This document shows positions 1-9,274 of a DNA stretch of 64,000 nt, piece by piece (position 1 is the stretch's first letter; each line of letters opens with the position of its first letter). A model generated the notes under the pieces. It saw nothing but the letters and a program-made list of their open reading frames with translations, had not been told where the DNA came from and did not search any database. The stretch lies in NCBI GenBank assembly GCA_001574975.1, contig KQ965767.1:88243-152242 (forward strand), written 5' to 3'. Position numbers and translations under genes: made by a program. The stretch is from Gonapodya prolifera JEL478. Taxonomy: Eukaryota; Monoblepharomycota; Monoblepharidomycetes; Monoblepharidales; Gonapodyaceae.

Positions 1-254
1 CGAAGATGTGTCCTCATATGATATTTGAGTTGGGCCAATTGTGCAAACGTTGAAGCACAGCCTTCTTCTTGACACTTGTGTGGCTTTTCTGCTGCGTGGG
101 TGTACTTGTGTGTTTTAAGATTACCAGATTGTGTGAATTCCTTTTCGCAGACATCACAAATGAACTTCTTCCTCTTTGGATCATTGCTTCCATCATCTTC
201 CGTCTTTCTCTTCAAAGTTGCAGCCACATCAGAAGCATTCAAAGCGTCAGACAT
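1..254 (-). CDS. C2H2 zinc-finger protein, N-terminal part (runs off the left edge)
   Basis: An open frame starts at an ATG at 254 and runs to the window edge without a stop. The first ~34 residues are polar and Lys-rich (TLKRKTEDD, PKRKKF), which could serve as a nuclear signal. Two C2H2 fingers follow: one with FICDVCEKEF and a closing HKYTH, the next with HKCQEEGC and a closing HMRTH. The linker between them (AAEKPHK) is close to the classical TGEKP type. This is the profile of a sequence-specific DNA-binding protein acting in the nucleus; the target cannot be told. The rest of the gene lies outside the window. A second, truncated copy of its start and upstream flank is found at 3,640-3,840. 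Confidence 0.75.
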   Translation of the reverse strand, partial: MSDALNASDVAATLKRKTEDDGSNDPKRKKFICDVCEKEFTQSGNLKTHKYTHAAEKPHKCQEEGCASTFAQLAQLKYHMRTHL

Positions 255-621
255 TTTCTGAAAATAAGAATGGAGATTTCTTTGAGCTGACTGATACAGA
301 AAAATATTTTCAAGAAAATAATGTAATCTCTGGAGATTGAATGTTGATTTTCAATACAGCTTATTTTTCGATAAATTTCTCATCTTGAAAGCAAAACAGC
401 AAAACCCTAATCTTTTACCACAACGTTTTTGCACTTGCAAAAATTCTGATAAAACAATCGGAAATTCCACGAATAAAATTTTACGTAATACTTTAAGAAA
501 TACCTTGTGAATCACACTCTTCGGTTTATCAAAGTACAATAAAGGGTTTCACTCCAAATTATCAAAATCACGAGATGCTACAACGTGATTTCCCAAACTC
601 TTTCTTCTGAGTTGTGACTTT

Positions 622-2773
622 TTAATGAAGTCGACGTAGTTCAAATTGTGCTTTGGCATCCCCTTGCTCTGCTGCCTTTGTGAACCAAAATACCGCCTTT
701 ATCTTGTCCTTTTCCACCCCATCTCCATTGTCGTAGGAAAGTCCAAGATCGAACTGTGCATCAGCATATCCTTGTTCCGCGGCCTTAGTGCACCAAAACA
801 CCGCCATTTTCAGGTCCTTTTCCACCTCAAATCCATTAGCATAGAGACGTCCAAGAGTGTGCTGTGCCTGGGCAAGTCCTTGTTCCGCGGCCTTGGTTAA
901 CAAAAACACCGCCATTTTCGGGTCCTTTTCAACCCCTAACCCAAGGATGTAGTAGTGTCCAAGAAAGGCCTGTGCCATCACATTTCCTTTCTCCGTGGCC
1001 TTGGTCCACCAAAACACCGCCATTTTCAGGTCCTTTTCCACCCCTTCTCCCTCTTTGTAGCAAACTCCAAGATCCATTTGTGCATCGGCGTCCCCTTGCT
1101 CTGCAGCCATGACCAAAAGACGGAACTTTGCTTCAACATTCCCTTGCTCCGCAGCCTTGGTCCACCAAAACACTGCCATTTCCTCGTCCTTTTCCACCCC
1201 TTTCCATCCATTAGCATAGTGATCTCCAAGATACCACTGTGCTTTCTCATTCCCTTGCATGGCTGCCTTGGTGTACCATGATAAAGCTTCAAAAGGATTC
1301 TTCGTAACCCCTCCCAATCCTAGATCGTAAAACAATCCCATTAAAAGGAGAGCTTCTGGATGATGAACCTTTGCAGCTCTCAAGCATAATTGGAACGAAC
1401 TTGTGAAATCTTGCGGAATATCATTAAACCCACGAAGGAATTTTCGCGCAAGCAACGTAAGCTCCACTGCATCATTTGGAATATTTGGAAGAGTATTTTC
1501 AACATTTGGCGGTTTTGGGCGATTGTTTTCAGATCTTGGTTGAAAAAGGCATGTTCCAAAAGGCGCATTATCAGAAAAATACATAAAGTACTCACTCGAC
1601 ATATTTGGAGAGAATTTCCACAATTTCATAAAAATCCGGACGACAATATGGTTTTGCATCCCAGCACCGAATCATCAAACTTTTGATGTCTTCTGGCATA
1701 TTACAGGATGTCGGAAGTAAAGGCCGTTTGTTGTTTGATTGAATTTCAACCAAGTCATCTGCATCCAGGTTGTTGTAGGGGTCACAACGAAACCATAACT
1801 TAAATATCATGTTATTTAGCCGTGGTACACGGATGCGCAGGATTCTTCCTCACCTCGTACAGACTTATTCCAAAAGCGAAGACATCTGCCTTTTGCGTTG
1901 GAACTTCGCCCCTGAGACGTTCAGGAGCCATGTAGTGTGCTGTCCCCATGTCATGACTTTTCCCTTCCAATTCACGTATAAGACACGTGCCAAAGTCTGT
2001 CACCATTGCCCGACTGAGTTTGTCAACAAGAGCGTTGTCTGGTTTCACGTCCAAATGGAGGATGTTGTTTTCATGTAGGTATTTCAGTCCTCGCGCGATG
2101 TCAAAAATCTTCAAATAGTATTTAAATCAGAAAGACTGGCTAGCAAGCAAATCTATTCAAAGCTCACAATCCATAGTGTTTCCTTTTCCATTTCCACATC
2201 CGAAGCACCACACCTTTTCAACTCTTCCAAATATTTCCTCGCATTTCCATTCTCCACATAAGGTGAAACAAGAAAGGTCTTGCCTCCTTTGCGACAAACA
2301 CCGTAAAAAGGGAGGACATGTGGAGATGCTGCCATGTACCAAACACTGGCTTCATTTTCGAATTCCTATGTCACAGAAATGTTGGATGCTGTTTGCAAAG
2401 CCCCCAGATCCCTAGCAAAACCAACCATAGTTTCATAGATTCCCGATATAACATCAATTACTTTGAGAGCAACTGGGATATACCGCCACTTTCCTCGATA
2501 AACTTTCGAAAACCCGCCCTCCCCAATAAGACAGCTTTCATCCCAAGAACATTCCACATCTTTGATATCAATCTCCCATGACTCTGGAATCTTGGCCATC
2601 CTTATATCTCCACCGCGATTCCTCGAAAGATCGCCGACAGGGTCAGGGTAAGCAAATCGATTGACCGGCATTGTCACGGCATCCTTGCCATGAGCACGCT
2701 CTCCAGAGTTATTCCGGGCGATTTTTGCAGTCAGTTTGTCAAGAAGACGCGGTCCTGGGGCAGTGGAGGGCAT
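622..2773 (-). CDS. TKL-like protein kinase fused to Sel1 repeats
   Basis: Multi-exon gene read from the ATG at 2773 (MPSTAPGPRLLDKL). The kinase domain shows a glycine loop (GEGGFSKVYRG), the VALK lysine, an HRD-equivalent HLDVKPDN, the DFG motif (VTDFGTC) and MAPERL. Introns of about 55-60 nt interrupt it, for example donors at ATGGATT|GTGAGC and TACGAG|GTGAGG. After the kinase a phase-2 intron leads to a SENNRPKPP linker and then about seven Sel1 repeats (36 residues each, with recurring AVFWWTKAAEQG and AQ..LG..Y..G.GVEKD) up to the stop at 622. The family role is signalling: the kinase phosphorylates Ser/Thr/Tyr, and Sel1 solenoids bind partner proteins. Kinase-Sel1 fusions are a known expanded class in early-diverging fungi. 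Catalytic residues look complete. The 5' leader is similar to that of the gene at 21,295. Confidence 0.85.
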
Positions 2774-3639
2774 TTTGGGAGGGTTGGTTGTTTGGCCGAA
2801 GTATGGGACGATTAATATTCTAATATATTAATCTGAAAAGTAAAATTGCACAAAGAGTGAAATGGGAGAATGAAGCACAATACTCTAACAGTGGTAGAAG
2901 AAAGCATTTATCTACAAAGTAAACGTTTGCAACTATCGGAGAAAATACAGTTCCCGTTCCCAATAATGGAACACTTTATCTTTTGTCAAAATTGTTTAAT
3001 GAAAATGATGTAAGATTGTATCTCTATTCACGTTCAACTTTCTCTAATCAAACACTACTAGAATTTCGTTCCCGGATAAATAATTTCACCGTGATTTACG
3101 ACTTTTCGAAAAGTCCATTTTTCACATAAAGCAAATTTCCGCATAAATAATCAAAAGTCATTTTAAATCTCCAGAAACCTAAGTGATTTTATCCATGTTC
3201 GCTTGTGAAGATTTTCGGACTTCGGCCCTTTCCATATTTATAATTTAGTTTTTCGAAAACCCATTGATTTGCTGTGATTTTTGGCTTGGTAATTTTCCAT
3301 GCCTAAAAAACTTCTACGAAAATGCACAATTTCCAAACAGTATGAAACTCCCCGTTTGCTTTTGATATTTTTAAACATATTATTGGCACTAGAAATTCTA
3401 AGATTCTCAAGTCGAGTTTCGCTATGTTCTTTGATTTTGTCACTAAGATTATTTATGCATTTTTCCAAAAAAAATCCAATACAGGTGCTTAAATTCCCAG
3501 CGGAAATATTTCAAGGGAAATTGGAACACAAATACATTTCCACTGTCCTTTAGAATCCCTGAATTCAAATTTCTGTTGTGTGCTAACATTTACAGAAAAA
3601 AATGTGCGATGGTTGATAGTTTTTCATTTCCACTTCACA
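2774..3639. other. AT-rich intergenic stretch, no gene recognised
   Basis: Between the kinase start and the duplicated zinc-finger fragment the sequence is AT-rich, with only short open frames and no recognisable motif. It probably contains the kinase promoter next to 2773. I see no repeat or RNA gene in it. Confidence 0.5.
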
Positions 3640-3840
3640 AATGAACTTCTGCCTCTTTGCATCATTGTTTCCATCATCTTCCGTCTTTCTCTTTAAAGTC
3701 GCAGCAACATCAGAAGCGTTCAAAGTGGCAGACATTTTCTGAAATAAGAATGGAGATTTCTTTGAGCTGACTAATACAGAAAAAATATTTCAAGTAAATC
3801 ACGAAATCTCTGGAGATGGATGTTAACATTCATTATAGTT
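3640..3840 (-). repeat. Truncated duplicate of the zinc-finger gene start and its upstream flank
   Basis: About 190 nt here match 160-350 closely in the same orientation. The match covers the zinc-finger gene's first ~30 codons (ATG at 3735; shared TLKRKTEDDG and KFIC) plus about 100 nt upstream of the ATG, including a shared tract reading GAGATTTCTTTGAGCTGACT on the + strand. After KFIC the sequence diverges and no zinc-finger core follows, so this copy is a 5' gene fragment that kept its promoter-proximal DNA. The spacing between copies is about 3.48 kb and they flank the kinase-Sel1 gene. Confidence 0.75.
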
Positions 3841-4079
3841 TGATTTCAGCAATGAGCGTGAAATTTGCTATCTTTTCAACGTGACAAGAAGGGTGCAAAA
3901 AAATGTCCACCTGTTGCATTTGTTGAAATATAAACAGTAATGTTCATCAAACTTTTTTTGAAATAAAATACCAATGCTTCCTTTCAAAAAACATTATGAT
4001 TCTTGGAACAAATTTCACGCATGCAGTTGTTATGACAACGGCATCAACTGATGATGAAGTGGAGTGTTACGTTTGAAAG

Positions 4080-4800
4080 ATCTTCAAGTTTTTACAACAC
4101 ATGATTTGTTCTTGCCGGAGGCAGTAGCAAGGGCCCGTGCGCCTTCATCACCAATCTTGTTCCCTATGAAATCGCGGTTAAAATCAAGATCAAACTACCA
4201 TTCAACTAAAAGGCAAAGTGTCTTACAGTGGAGATCCAATGTTGTAAGAGTCGTGTTTTTCTCCAAGGCAGTGGCAAGGGCCCGTGCGCCTTCAACGCCA
4301 ATTTCGTTCCCTACAAAATTATGGGAAAATGCTTGATCAAACCACCATTCTAGCAAAAGACAAAACGGGATTTGGTGACTCACCAGATAAAAAACCTCCA
4401 AGAAGAATCAGTGTTGTTAGAGTCGTGTTTTGCTCCATGGCAGTGGCAAGAGCCCGTGCGCCTTCAACGCCAATTTTGTTGTCTATGAAAAATTGCAGTG
4501 AAAATCAAGATCAAACTACCGTTCAACCAAACGCAAAGGGTCTTACTGGCGAGATCCAACGTTGTAAGAGTCGTGTTTTGCTCCAAGGCAGTGGCAAGGG
4601 CCCGTGCGCCTTCATCGCCAATGTTGTTCACTATGAAATTGCGGTGAGAAAAAGCTCAAACTACTGTTCAACCAAAACGCAAAATGTCTTACTGCCAAGA
4701 AGCAGTTTTGTAAGACTCGTGTTTTTCTCCAAGGCAGTGGCAAGTACCCGTGCGCCTTCAACGCCAATTTTGTCCCCTATGAAATCGCATGACATTTTTG
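4080..4800 (-). CDS. RI-type leucine-rich-repeat gene with one exon per repeat (ends unresolved)
   Basis: Five copies of a ~84-nt coding unit lie on the minus strand near 4135, 4270, 4450, 4600 and 4745. Each reads like N.IGVEGARALATALE.NTTLTTLDL, a ribonuclease-inhibitor/NLR-type leucine-rich repeat. Between them lie ~60-80-nt segments that begin with GTAAGA or a variant and end in TTTCATAG or TTTTGTAG, so each repeat is its own exon. The intron-like segments are also similar to each other, which means exon plus intron was duplicated together. Such LRRs form a curved protein-binding surface; no partner domain is visible. Neither the start nor the stop is clear, and the last (3'-most) unit drifts from the consensus, so this may be a remnant or a piece of a larger gene. 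Confidence 0.6.
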
Positions 4801-4867
4801 ATCAAAATATCCATAGTGCTTAGACCACGGTTTTCCTTGTGGATGATTGGCCGGTTGTTCCCGTTGC

Positions 4868-5236
4868 TCATGCCGTCTTCTTGAACTTTTGGTGGACGTT
4901 GAGGACTTCGTCACCGCTTTTGAACACGGAACGGCGGTGGTGGAAGTGCTCGCCGTTCTCTTCCTCAATGGACCAGTCGTTGGACACTGTCCAGACACCA
5001 TCCACTGACGCAACTTCCTAAAAAAAGAGGTGTAAAGTTTTTATGAGCCGGTGCGAACGAGTAAGTCGAGATCGTGTCCTCACATGGTGAATAACGTTGC
5101 CAGGACCCTCCACGCGCTTCACAGAGGTTTTGAGTTTGCCAAACGGCGCGTCATCGTATTGGATTTCGGTACCGTCAAGGGGGAACCTGTATACAGGCTG
5201 GCCAAGAACTTTGGGATAGGCCAAATGTACAAAATG
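4868..5236 (-). CDS. Unrecognised two-exon protein, 5' end unresolved
   Basis: On the minus strand an open frame (…LGQPVYRFPLDGTEIQ…, about 50 codons) ends at CAT|GTGAGG near 5084. A 66-nt intron ending in a T-rich tract plus AG (5018-5083) leads to a 150-nt exon that begins EVASVDGVWTVSNDWSIE and stops at 4868. The composition is coding-like and the intron is canonical, but I recognise no family. No ATG is visible in frame upstream, so a further 5' exon is needed, and that stretch overlaps an exon of the chromodomain gene on the other strand. The two models may not both be right. Confidence 0.4.
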
Positions 5237-5675
5237 TTATCGACGTGGATACTCTTCCTGACACGTAAGTCGTTGTTCACAATCTCAGTTTAGTTCTTTT
5301 TGATTTCAAGTTGATTTTGATAGACCCGACGCAATTTCTGACGACGAAACTGCGGACTACGAGGTCGAGACAATTCTGGCCTATGATCCATCATCCAACA
5401 TGTTCTGTGTCAAATGGGTGGACTTCCCAAGGCCAATGACTGTCCGTGCTTCCAACATGACCAACTGTGACGAACTCATCTACGAGTTTTTCCTCAAAAA
5501 CCGCAAGAGGTGCATTGTACCCAAGAAGTATTGGTTTGGTGGAATGCAGGAATGGTTGGTCAAGAAACTGCATCCTGTTACGTATGACAACATCTACAAG
5601 CTGGCTCAACGGATGCAACGGAAAGGATATGAAGTTGATGATTGGTTGCTTCCGGATGAGGAAGAGGATGCTTAG
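5220..5675 (+). CDS. Chromodomain protein, 3' exons
   Basis: The last exon (5324-5675) follows a TTTTGATAG acceptor. It encodes ADYEVETILAYDPSSN, FCVKWVDFPRP, a segment like the W-x-P turn region (here TVRASNMTNCDELI), and YEFFLKN. This is the order of a chromodomain: three beta strands with aromatic positions followed by a helix. Chromodomains bind methylated histone tails in chromatin. About 60 further residues to the stop are unassigned and end with an acidic DEEEDA tail. An upstream exon ends at 5264 (GACAC|GTAAGT) and splices in frame to give DVDTLPDTPDAISDDE. No ATG is visible, so more 5' exons are missing from this model. No reverse transcriptase or integrase lies next to it, so a retroelement origin is not supported. 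Confidence 0.6.
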
Positions 5676-5722
5676 ACACAATGTATTATCATCACATAAC
5701 GTAATCGTCCTTGGGAATAGAG

Positions 5723-6439
5723 CTAAAAAACCTCCAAATATAGTTGCTCGCGTGGGTGTGTTCCTCTTCCTTCAAATTGCGATGAAGAAGCTTTGAAAAC
5801 ACACCCGTCAGCACTGAGCAATGAATGAACAATGCAAAAACTTACTGAAATTGCATATATGGGTTCATTGCTCTCCACGAGAACCTTGTACAGAGCGGCC
5901 AGTGCAAGTAGTGATGGAGGAATACCGATCCATGTATCGTAGAGCCTGACTGCTTTGCACAAGTAGGTCCGGGCGCGGAATTCCACGTTGAACGGCAGCC
6001 CCTCCACTTCACAGACGATAGAAAGAATCTCGACCGGGGTGAGGTAGGAACTGAGGTCCCAGTTCAATACATCGAGAATTCGAAGCTCCAGCGTCTTGAT
6101 ATCGTGTTTGGTGTAAAGCTTACAAGACACGGTGTATGCGAAGGAAAGTGACATAGTTTCGTCCGGTGTCTCGCAGTACTTGGAAGCCATGAAAAGACTG
6201 GTAATTGCAATTCCTTGCCTAACCAAGAGGAAGTGACAAATTTGGCAACGTTTCAAGGAGAAGTCATCACGTACACGTCTGCCATGGGAATTTTCCGATG
6301 CGAGCAGTAAATATCGAAAAAGTACGCGGCTTTTTCCATCGTTTCTTGAGAAGTTTGAAGACATTGTGCCACTTCTAGAGATTTCTGTTGAAATGAGCAC
6401 TAAACCTCGTTCAAATTCAACCACGTGCCTTGAAGCCAT
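5723..6439 (-). CDS. Cyclin-like protein
   Basis: Spliced reading on the minus strand gives a cyclin box. LEVAQCLQTSQETMEKAAYF, FDIYCSHRKIPMAD, then across a ~60-nt intron (donor GTACGT, acceptor GGTTAG near 6220) VQGIAITSLFMASKYCE, ending with IKTLELRILDVLNWDLSSY and LTPVEIL. The order and spacing fit a cyclin N-terminal fold followed by the start of the second fold (LPFNVEFRARTYLCKAVRLY, PSLLALAALY). Cyclins activate cyclin-dependent kinases; which class this belongs to is not clear. The N-terminal exon boundaries are uncertain because several acceptors are possible near 6380-6410. At the 3' end a possible donor (TCA|GTAAGT near 5845) makes the C-terminus ambiguous. Confidence 0.7.
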   Translation of the reverse strand: MASRHVVEFERGLVLISTEISRSGTMSSNFSRNDGKSRVLFRYLLLASENSHGRRVRDDFSLKRCQICHFLLVRQGIAITSLFMASKYCETPDETMSLSFAYTVSCKLYTKHDIKTLELRILDVLNWDLSSYLTPVEILSIVCEVEGLPFNVEFRARTYLCKAVRLYDTWIGIPPSLLALAALYKVLVESNEPIYAISVSFCIVHSLLSADGCVFKASSSQFEGRGTHPREQLYLEVF

Positions 6440-7585
6440 TCAACTGCAGATTTCCGGACTGTTGCGATGAATCCGAAAATGGGTAAGATGGAAGCGGAAG
6501 ACGACCAAACAAGTCATTTTCCCACCTGATTTGCAATCAAAATCTTGATATTTGTCATAATCGCCGGGTAGAAAAGGAGGTCTCTAGCAGCCGCTCAGGG
6601 CGGAGATGTCAAAGCGCACAGGTGTCAATGAGGGTGCCGCGCTCACATCTAACGCAACATGGAGCATCCGCTGAGCATCCTCGTCGTCGAGCAGGGTGGC
6701 TACCAATTTGAATTCCATGTTTGTTGTTCAAATCACAGTCCCTTGCGACGCAGAATCTATCTCTCCTTGCCTGAAATGAGGCTCCGACGAGGACTTGAAT
6801 TTGCAAGGGACCGGTCTCTTTCTCAATTTGTGATCAAACCGTCTTCAATCAAGATCAACGTAACATAACAGTTGAAAATAAGAATGTGGGGTTCCTCTAC
6901 CTGTCACCCAAATCTACACCCTCTCCACGAGAGCTCCTCAAAGAAGGGGAAATGTTTCCAAATCACGAAATAAAGAGATATCTTTCATTGTGCACTTCAG
7001 AGCGGATATATCCTTGTTATAGTGCATTTTGCATTCAAGCATAGGACCCCTCCATTGATCCAAAAGAGGAAGAAAGAGGAGGGAGGCCAAGAGAATCACA
7101 GAAACACATTAATTTAATACATTCTTTCAAATCGTGTGCTCCGATTCATGTGTCCACCGATGGGTGCTGTCGGTGGCCAAGTTCCGCGGCATATATGCGC
7201 AATATACATCAAAGTTTTCCCGTACATTTCCTATTTGGGCATTCGGTTGTCCAATAATTGATTTGGCATGTCGCAAAAAGTGAAAAGATTGAAGAGAGAA
7301 AAATTGATATTCAGATATTTTCTTTACTCTTAGTAGAAACACATCCTTTTGTATTCTGGCCATTCTTTCTTCTGACACTTGTGAGAATAATATAATGTTC
7401 TCTTGCAGGTGCCAATTCGTTGTGAAAAGAAATTGGGATAAGGGTTCCGAAATTCAGCCGCAGCCGCTTGCGCAAGAAACACACCGCACATGAAACAAGA
7501 AAATCAGCCCGTTATTGCCGTACAAAAAACTAGTGTCAAAGACACAGCCTAAGACTTTAATAACTTTCTAAGTAGGGTAAAACTA
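6440..7585. other. Unassigned stretch between the cyclin and the Fanzor-like gene
   Basis: Part of the 5' end of the cyclin gene may lie at 6440-6720, where a short minus-strand frame starts at an ATG at 6719 (MEFKLVATLLDDEDAQRML) with a possible donor soon after. From about 6,870 to 7,585 the sequence is AT-rich with no convincing coding frame or repeat. Confidence 0.4.
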
Positions 7586-8428
7586 CTAAGGTTGTAAAAT
7601 GTCAATGTCCTTCTTAAAAACTCCTTTCTTGAACATCCATGGTCTCTCCCCACGATGTGAATTCATGTAAAGAAAAATCAACCTAATGTTCATTGCTCCA
7701 CATCTGTCTCTGTTCCAATAAACACCGCATTCTGGGCAAGCAAGCAACTTCCATGGTTTTATGAGGTCGGAAGTCCTGTCTTTGCGGTTGTTGAGCACCG
7801 TTGGATGGTAGAGTTTCTGAATGACCCTTTCCGGCGAATTGATTTCCTTCAATGCGCAACAATGACAACCAGAAGACGTGTAAGCTTCGGCAGTTGTTCT
7901 GATAAGCCTTACAAACGACTTTAGTGTCTTTTTGATGCGTAATGATGGTCCGGAATTGCCAGAAATCCTTTGAAAACGATTCACATTGGCTGATCCCCAA
8001 GCTATGACAAGATTGTCCTTTCCATCCCTCCAGCTTTGAAACCCGTTCAATGAAGCTATCCTCTTGCAGATTTTGATGTCGTATTGTTGCTTTTTGATGT
8101 ATTGCCTCCACCTCAAGCGAGCAAATTCCTGATTGTTGGATTGATAAAAATCGATAACATTGCTTGCATGGAGCTGATACCAGTCCAAGAAAAGATTGAT
8201 CTGTGGTTGCTTTGATGTTTTGGTGGATGGTTTGGAGCTCAAGATCTGATCCATGTTTGTGTCCTTAAGTCGAGCTTCCCTCCTTAATTGATTTGTGGTC
8301 ATTCCAGTTGAGTGATAGTACTCTCCAAACCCAACTTCAAAATCCACCGCATACGCGTTTTTTAAAACCCTTTGAAAATCCAAAGAAATTGTCTTGCGTG
8401 TATGAAATTTTCCTTTTTGAGTTTTCAT
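7586..8428 (-). CDS. Fanzor/TnpB-like RuvC nuclease, C-terminal half
   Basis: An open frame of 280 residues from an ATG at 8428. The N-terminal half has no clear RuvC-I motif. The second half shows NLVIAWGSANV and a GNSGPSLRIKKTL segment, then a zinc-finger pair (CHCC and CPEC) and WNRDRCGAMNI, which corresponds to the RuvC-III Asp of the TnpB/Fanzor family. These are RNA-guided, transposon-borne DNA nucleases; full-length members are usually 400-700 residues, so this is a partial copy or has lost its N-terminus. It points away from the IS607-type element that starts 118 nt to the right. No second transposase sits beside it. It differs clearly from the Fanzor at 9,189 and is probably an independent insertion. 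Confidence 0.65.
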   Translation of the reverse strand: MKTQKGKFHTRKTISLDFQRVLKNAYAVDFEVGFGEYYHSTGMTTNQLRREARLKDTNMDQILSSKPSTKTSKQPQINLFLDWYQLHASNVIDFYQSNNQEFARLRWRQYIKKQQYDIKICKRIASLNGFQSWRDGKDNLVIAWGSANVNRFQRISGNSGPSLRIKKTLKSFVRLIRTTAEAYTSSGCHCCALKEINSPERVIQKLYHPTVLNNRKDRTSDLIKPWKLLACPECGVYWNRDRCGAMNIRLIFLYMNSHRGERPWMFKKGVFKKDIDILQP

Positions 8429-8545
8429 AAGAGGTTAACTTATATAATAAAAGATGACATCTTCGCTCTGATCATTTTCTGTCAAATGACAATTTTCAAA
8501 AAGTGAATTTCTGAAAAAACTTTTTTCTGGATTTAATATTCTAAT

Positions 8546-9274
8546 ATGCCCCCAATCCGAAACCCAAAATATGTTACAGCCTCTGTCCTCCAAAATGAGT
8601 TTGGACTTAGCCCTGCCACCCTTAGAAACTACGCCAAGCAAGGAACACTCATTCATATCAGACTCAATGGAGGAAAGCGACTCTATGACATTGACGACGT
8701 CAGAAGAATTATTGGCATCAGCATCAACGTCAACAACAATGACGAAAAAGAGAAAGAGGGGATCATCTACGCCAGAGTCTCTTCCACTCACCAAAAGGAA
8801 GACCTCCAAAGACAAATTGACGACATCAAACAGCAATATCCAACCTTCAGAGTCATCTCAGACATTGCCAGTGGACTCAACTGGCAAAGAAAAGGATTTA
8901 AAGCCATGGTGGACTCAATTTTCGACGGAAATGTCTCGTCAGTTGTGGTTGCCAACAGAGACAGATTGTGTCGATTTGGATATGAGTTTGTTGAATCCGT
9001 CTTTAAAAAGTTTGACACAAAAATCGTGGTTCAGAGTCAAAGCAACCAAGAAGGAGGAAGCAATTCCTATAACGAGCTTGCCGAAGACCTTCTTGCAGTT
9101 ACAAACTTCTTTGTCGCAAAAAATAACGGATTCAGAGCAGCTGAAAAAAGGAGAAAGCGCCAGCAAAACAATCACCAAACAGCAGGAGATGGAATTCCTT
9201 CAAACGCAAATAACGACCATGGAAGAACAGAAGAATTTGACATTGCAGGAAATTCAGAAGCTTCAAACCTTTAA
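8546..9274 (+). CDS. tnpA: IS607-family serine recombinase (TnpA)
   Basis: A 242-residue open frame from the ATG at 8546. Residues ~8-55 form a MerR-like helix-turn-helix (YVTASVLQNEFGLSPATLRN, then LYDIDDVRRIIGI). The resolvase domain starts at IIYARVSSTHQKEDLQRQI, with the catalytic serine in ARVSS, and continues with VVANRDRLCRFGYEFVESVF, the arginine-containing helix of small serine recombinases. The ELAEDLLAVTNFFVAK segment matches the family's C-terminal helix. IS607 TnpA proteins are about 200-240 residues, so this is full length. It should catalyse excision and insertion of the element through a covalent serine-DNA link. Its last 86 nt overlap the nuclease start, suggesting coupled expression. 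No intron is seen, unlike most neighbours. Confidence 0.88.
   Translation: MPPIRNPKYVTASVLQNEFGLSPATLRNYAKQGTLIHIRLNGGKRLYDIDDVRRIIGISINVNNNDEKEKEGIIYARVSSTHQKEDLQRQIDDIKQQYPTFRVISDIASGLNWQRKGFKAMVDSIFDGNVSSVVVANRDRLCRFGYEFVESVFKKFDTKIVVQSQSNQEGGSNSYNELAEDLLAVTNFFVAKNNGFRAAEKRRKRQQNNHQTAGDGIPSNANNDHGRTEEFDIAGNSEASNL

Noticed and set aside
4080-4800. Regular repeats resembling a CRISPR array
   Set aside because: The repeats code for leucine-rich repeats and the spacers look like introns that resemble each other.
5220-5675. Chromodomain as the tail of an LTR-retroelement integrase
   Set aside because: No reverse transcriptase, integrase core or terminal repeats are seen nearby, and the exon follows a canonical intron.
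6370-6440. An in-frame stop in the cyclin N-terminus
   Set aside because: The cyclin box starts after a plausible acceptor (TTCAACAG), so the stop probably lies in an intron or leader.
8435-8836. 133-codon minus-strand frame starting inside the recombinase
   Set aside because: Antisense to the recombinase; no motif; its Asp/Ser-rich composition mirrors the coding strand.
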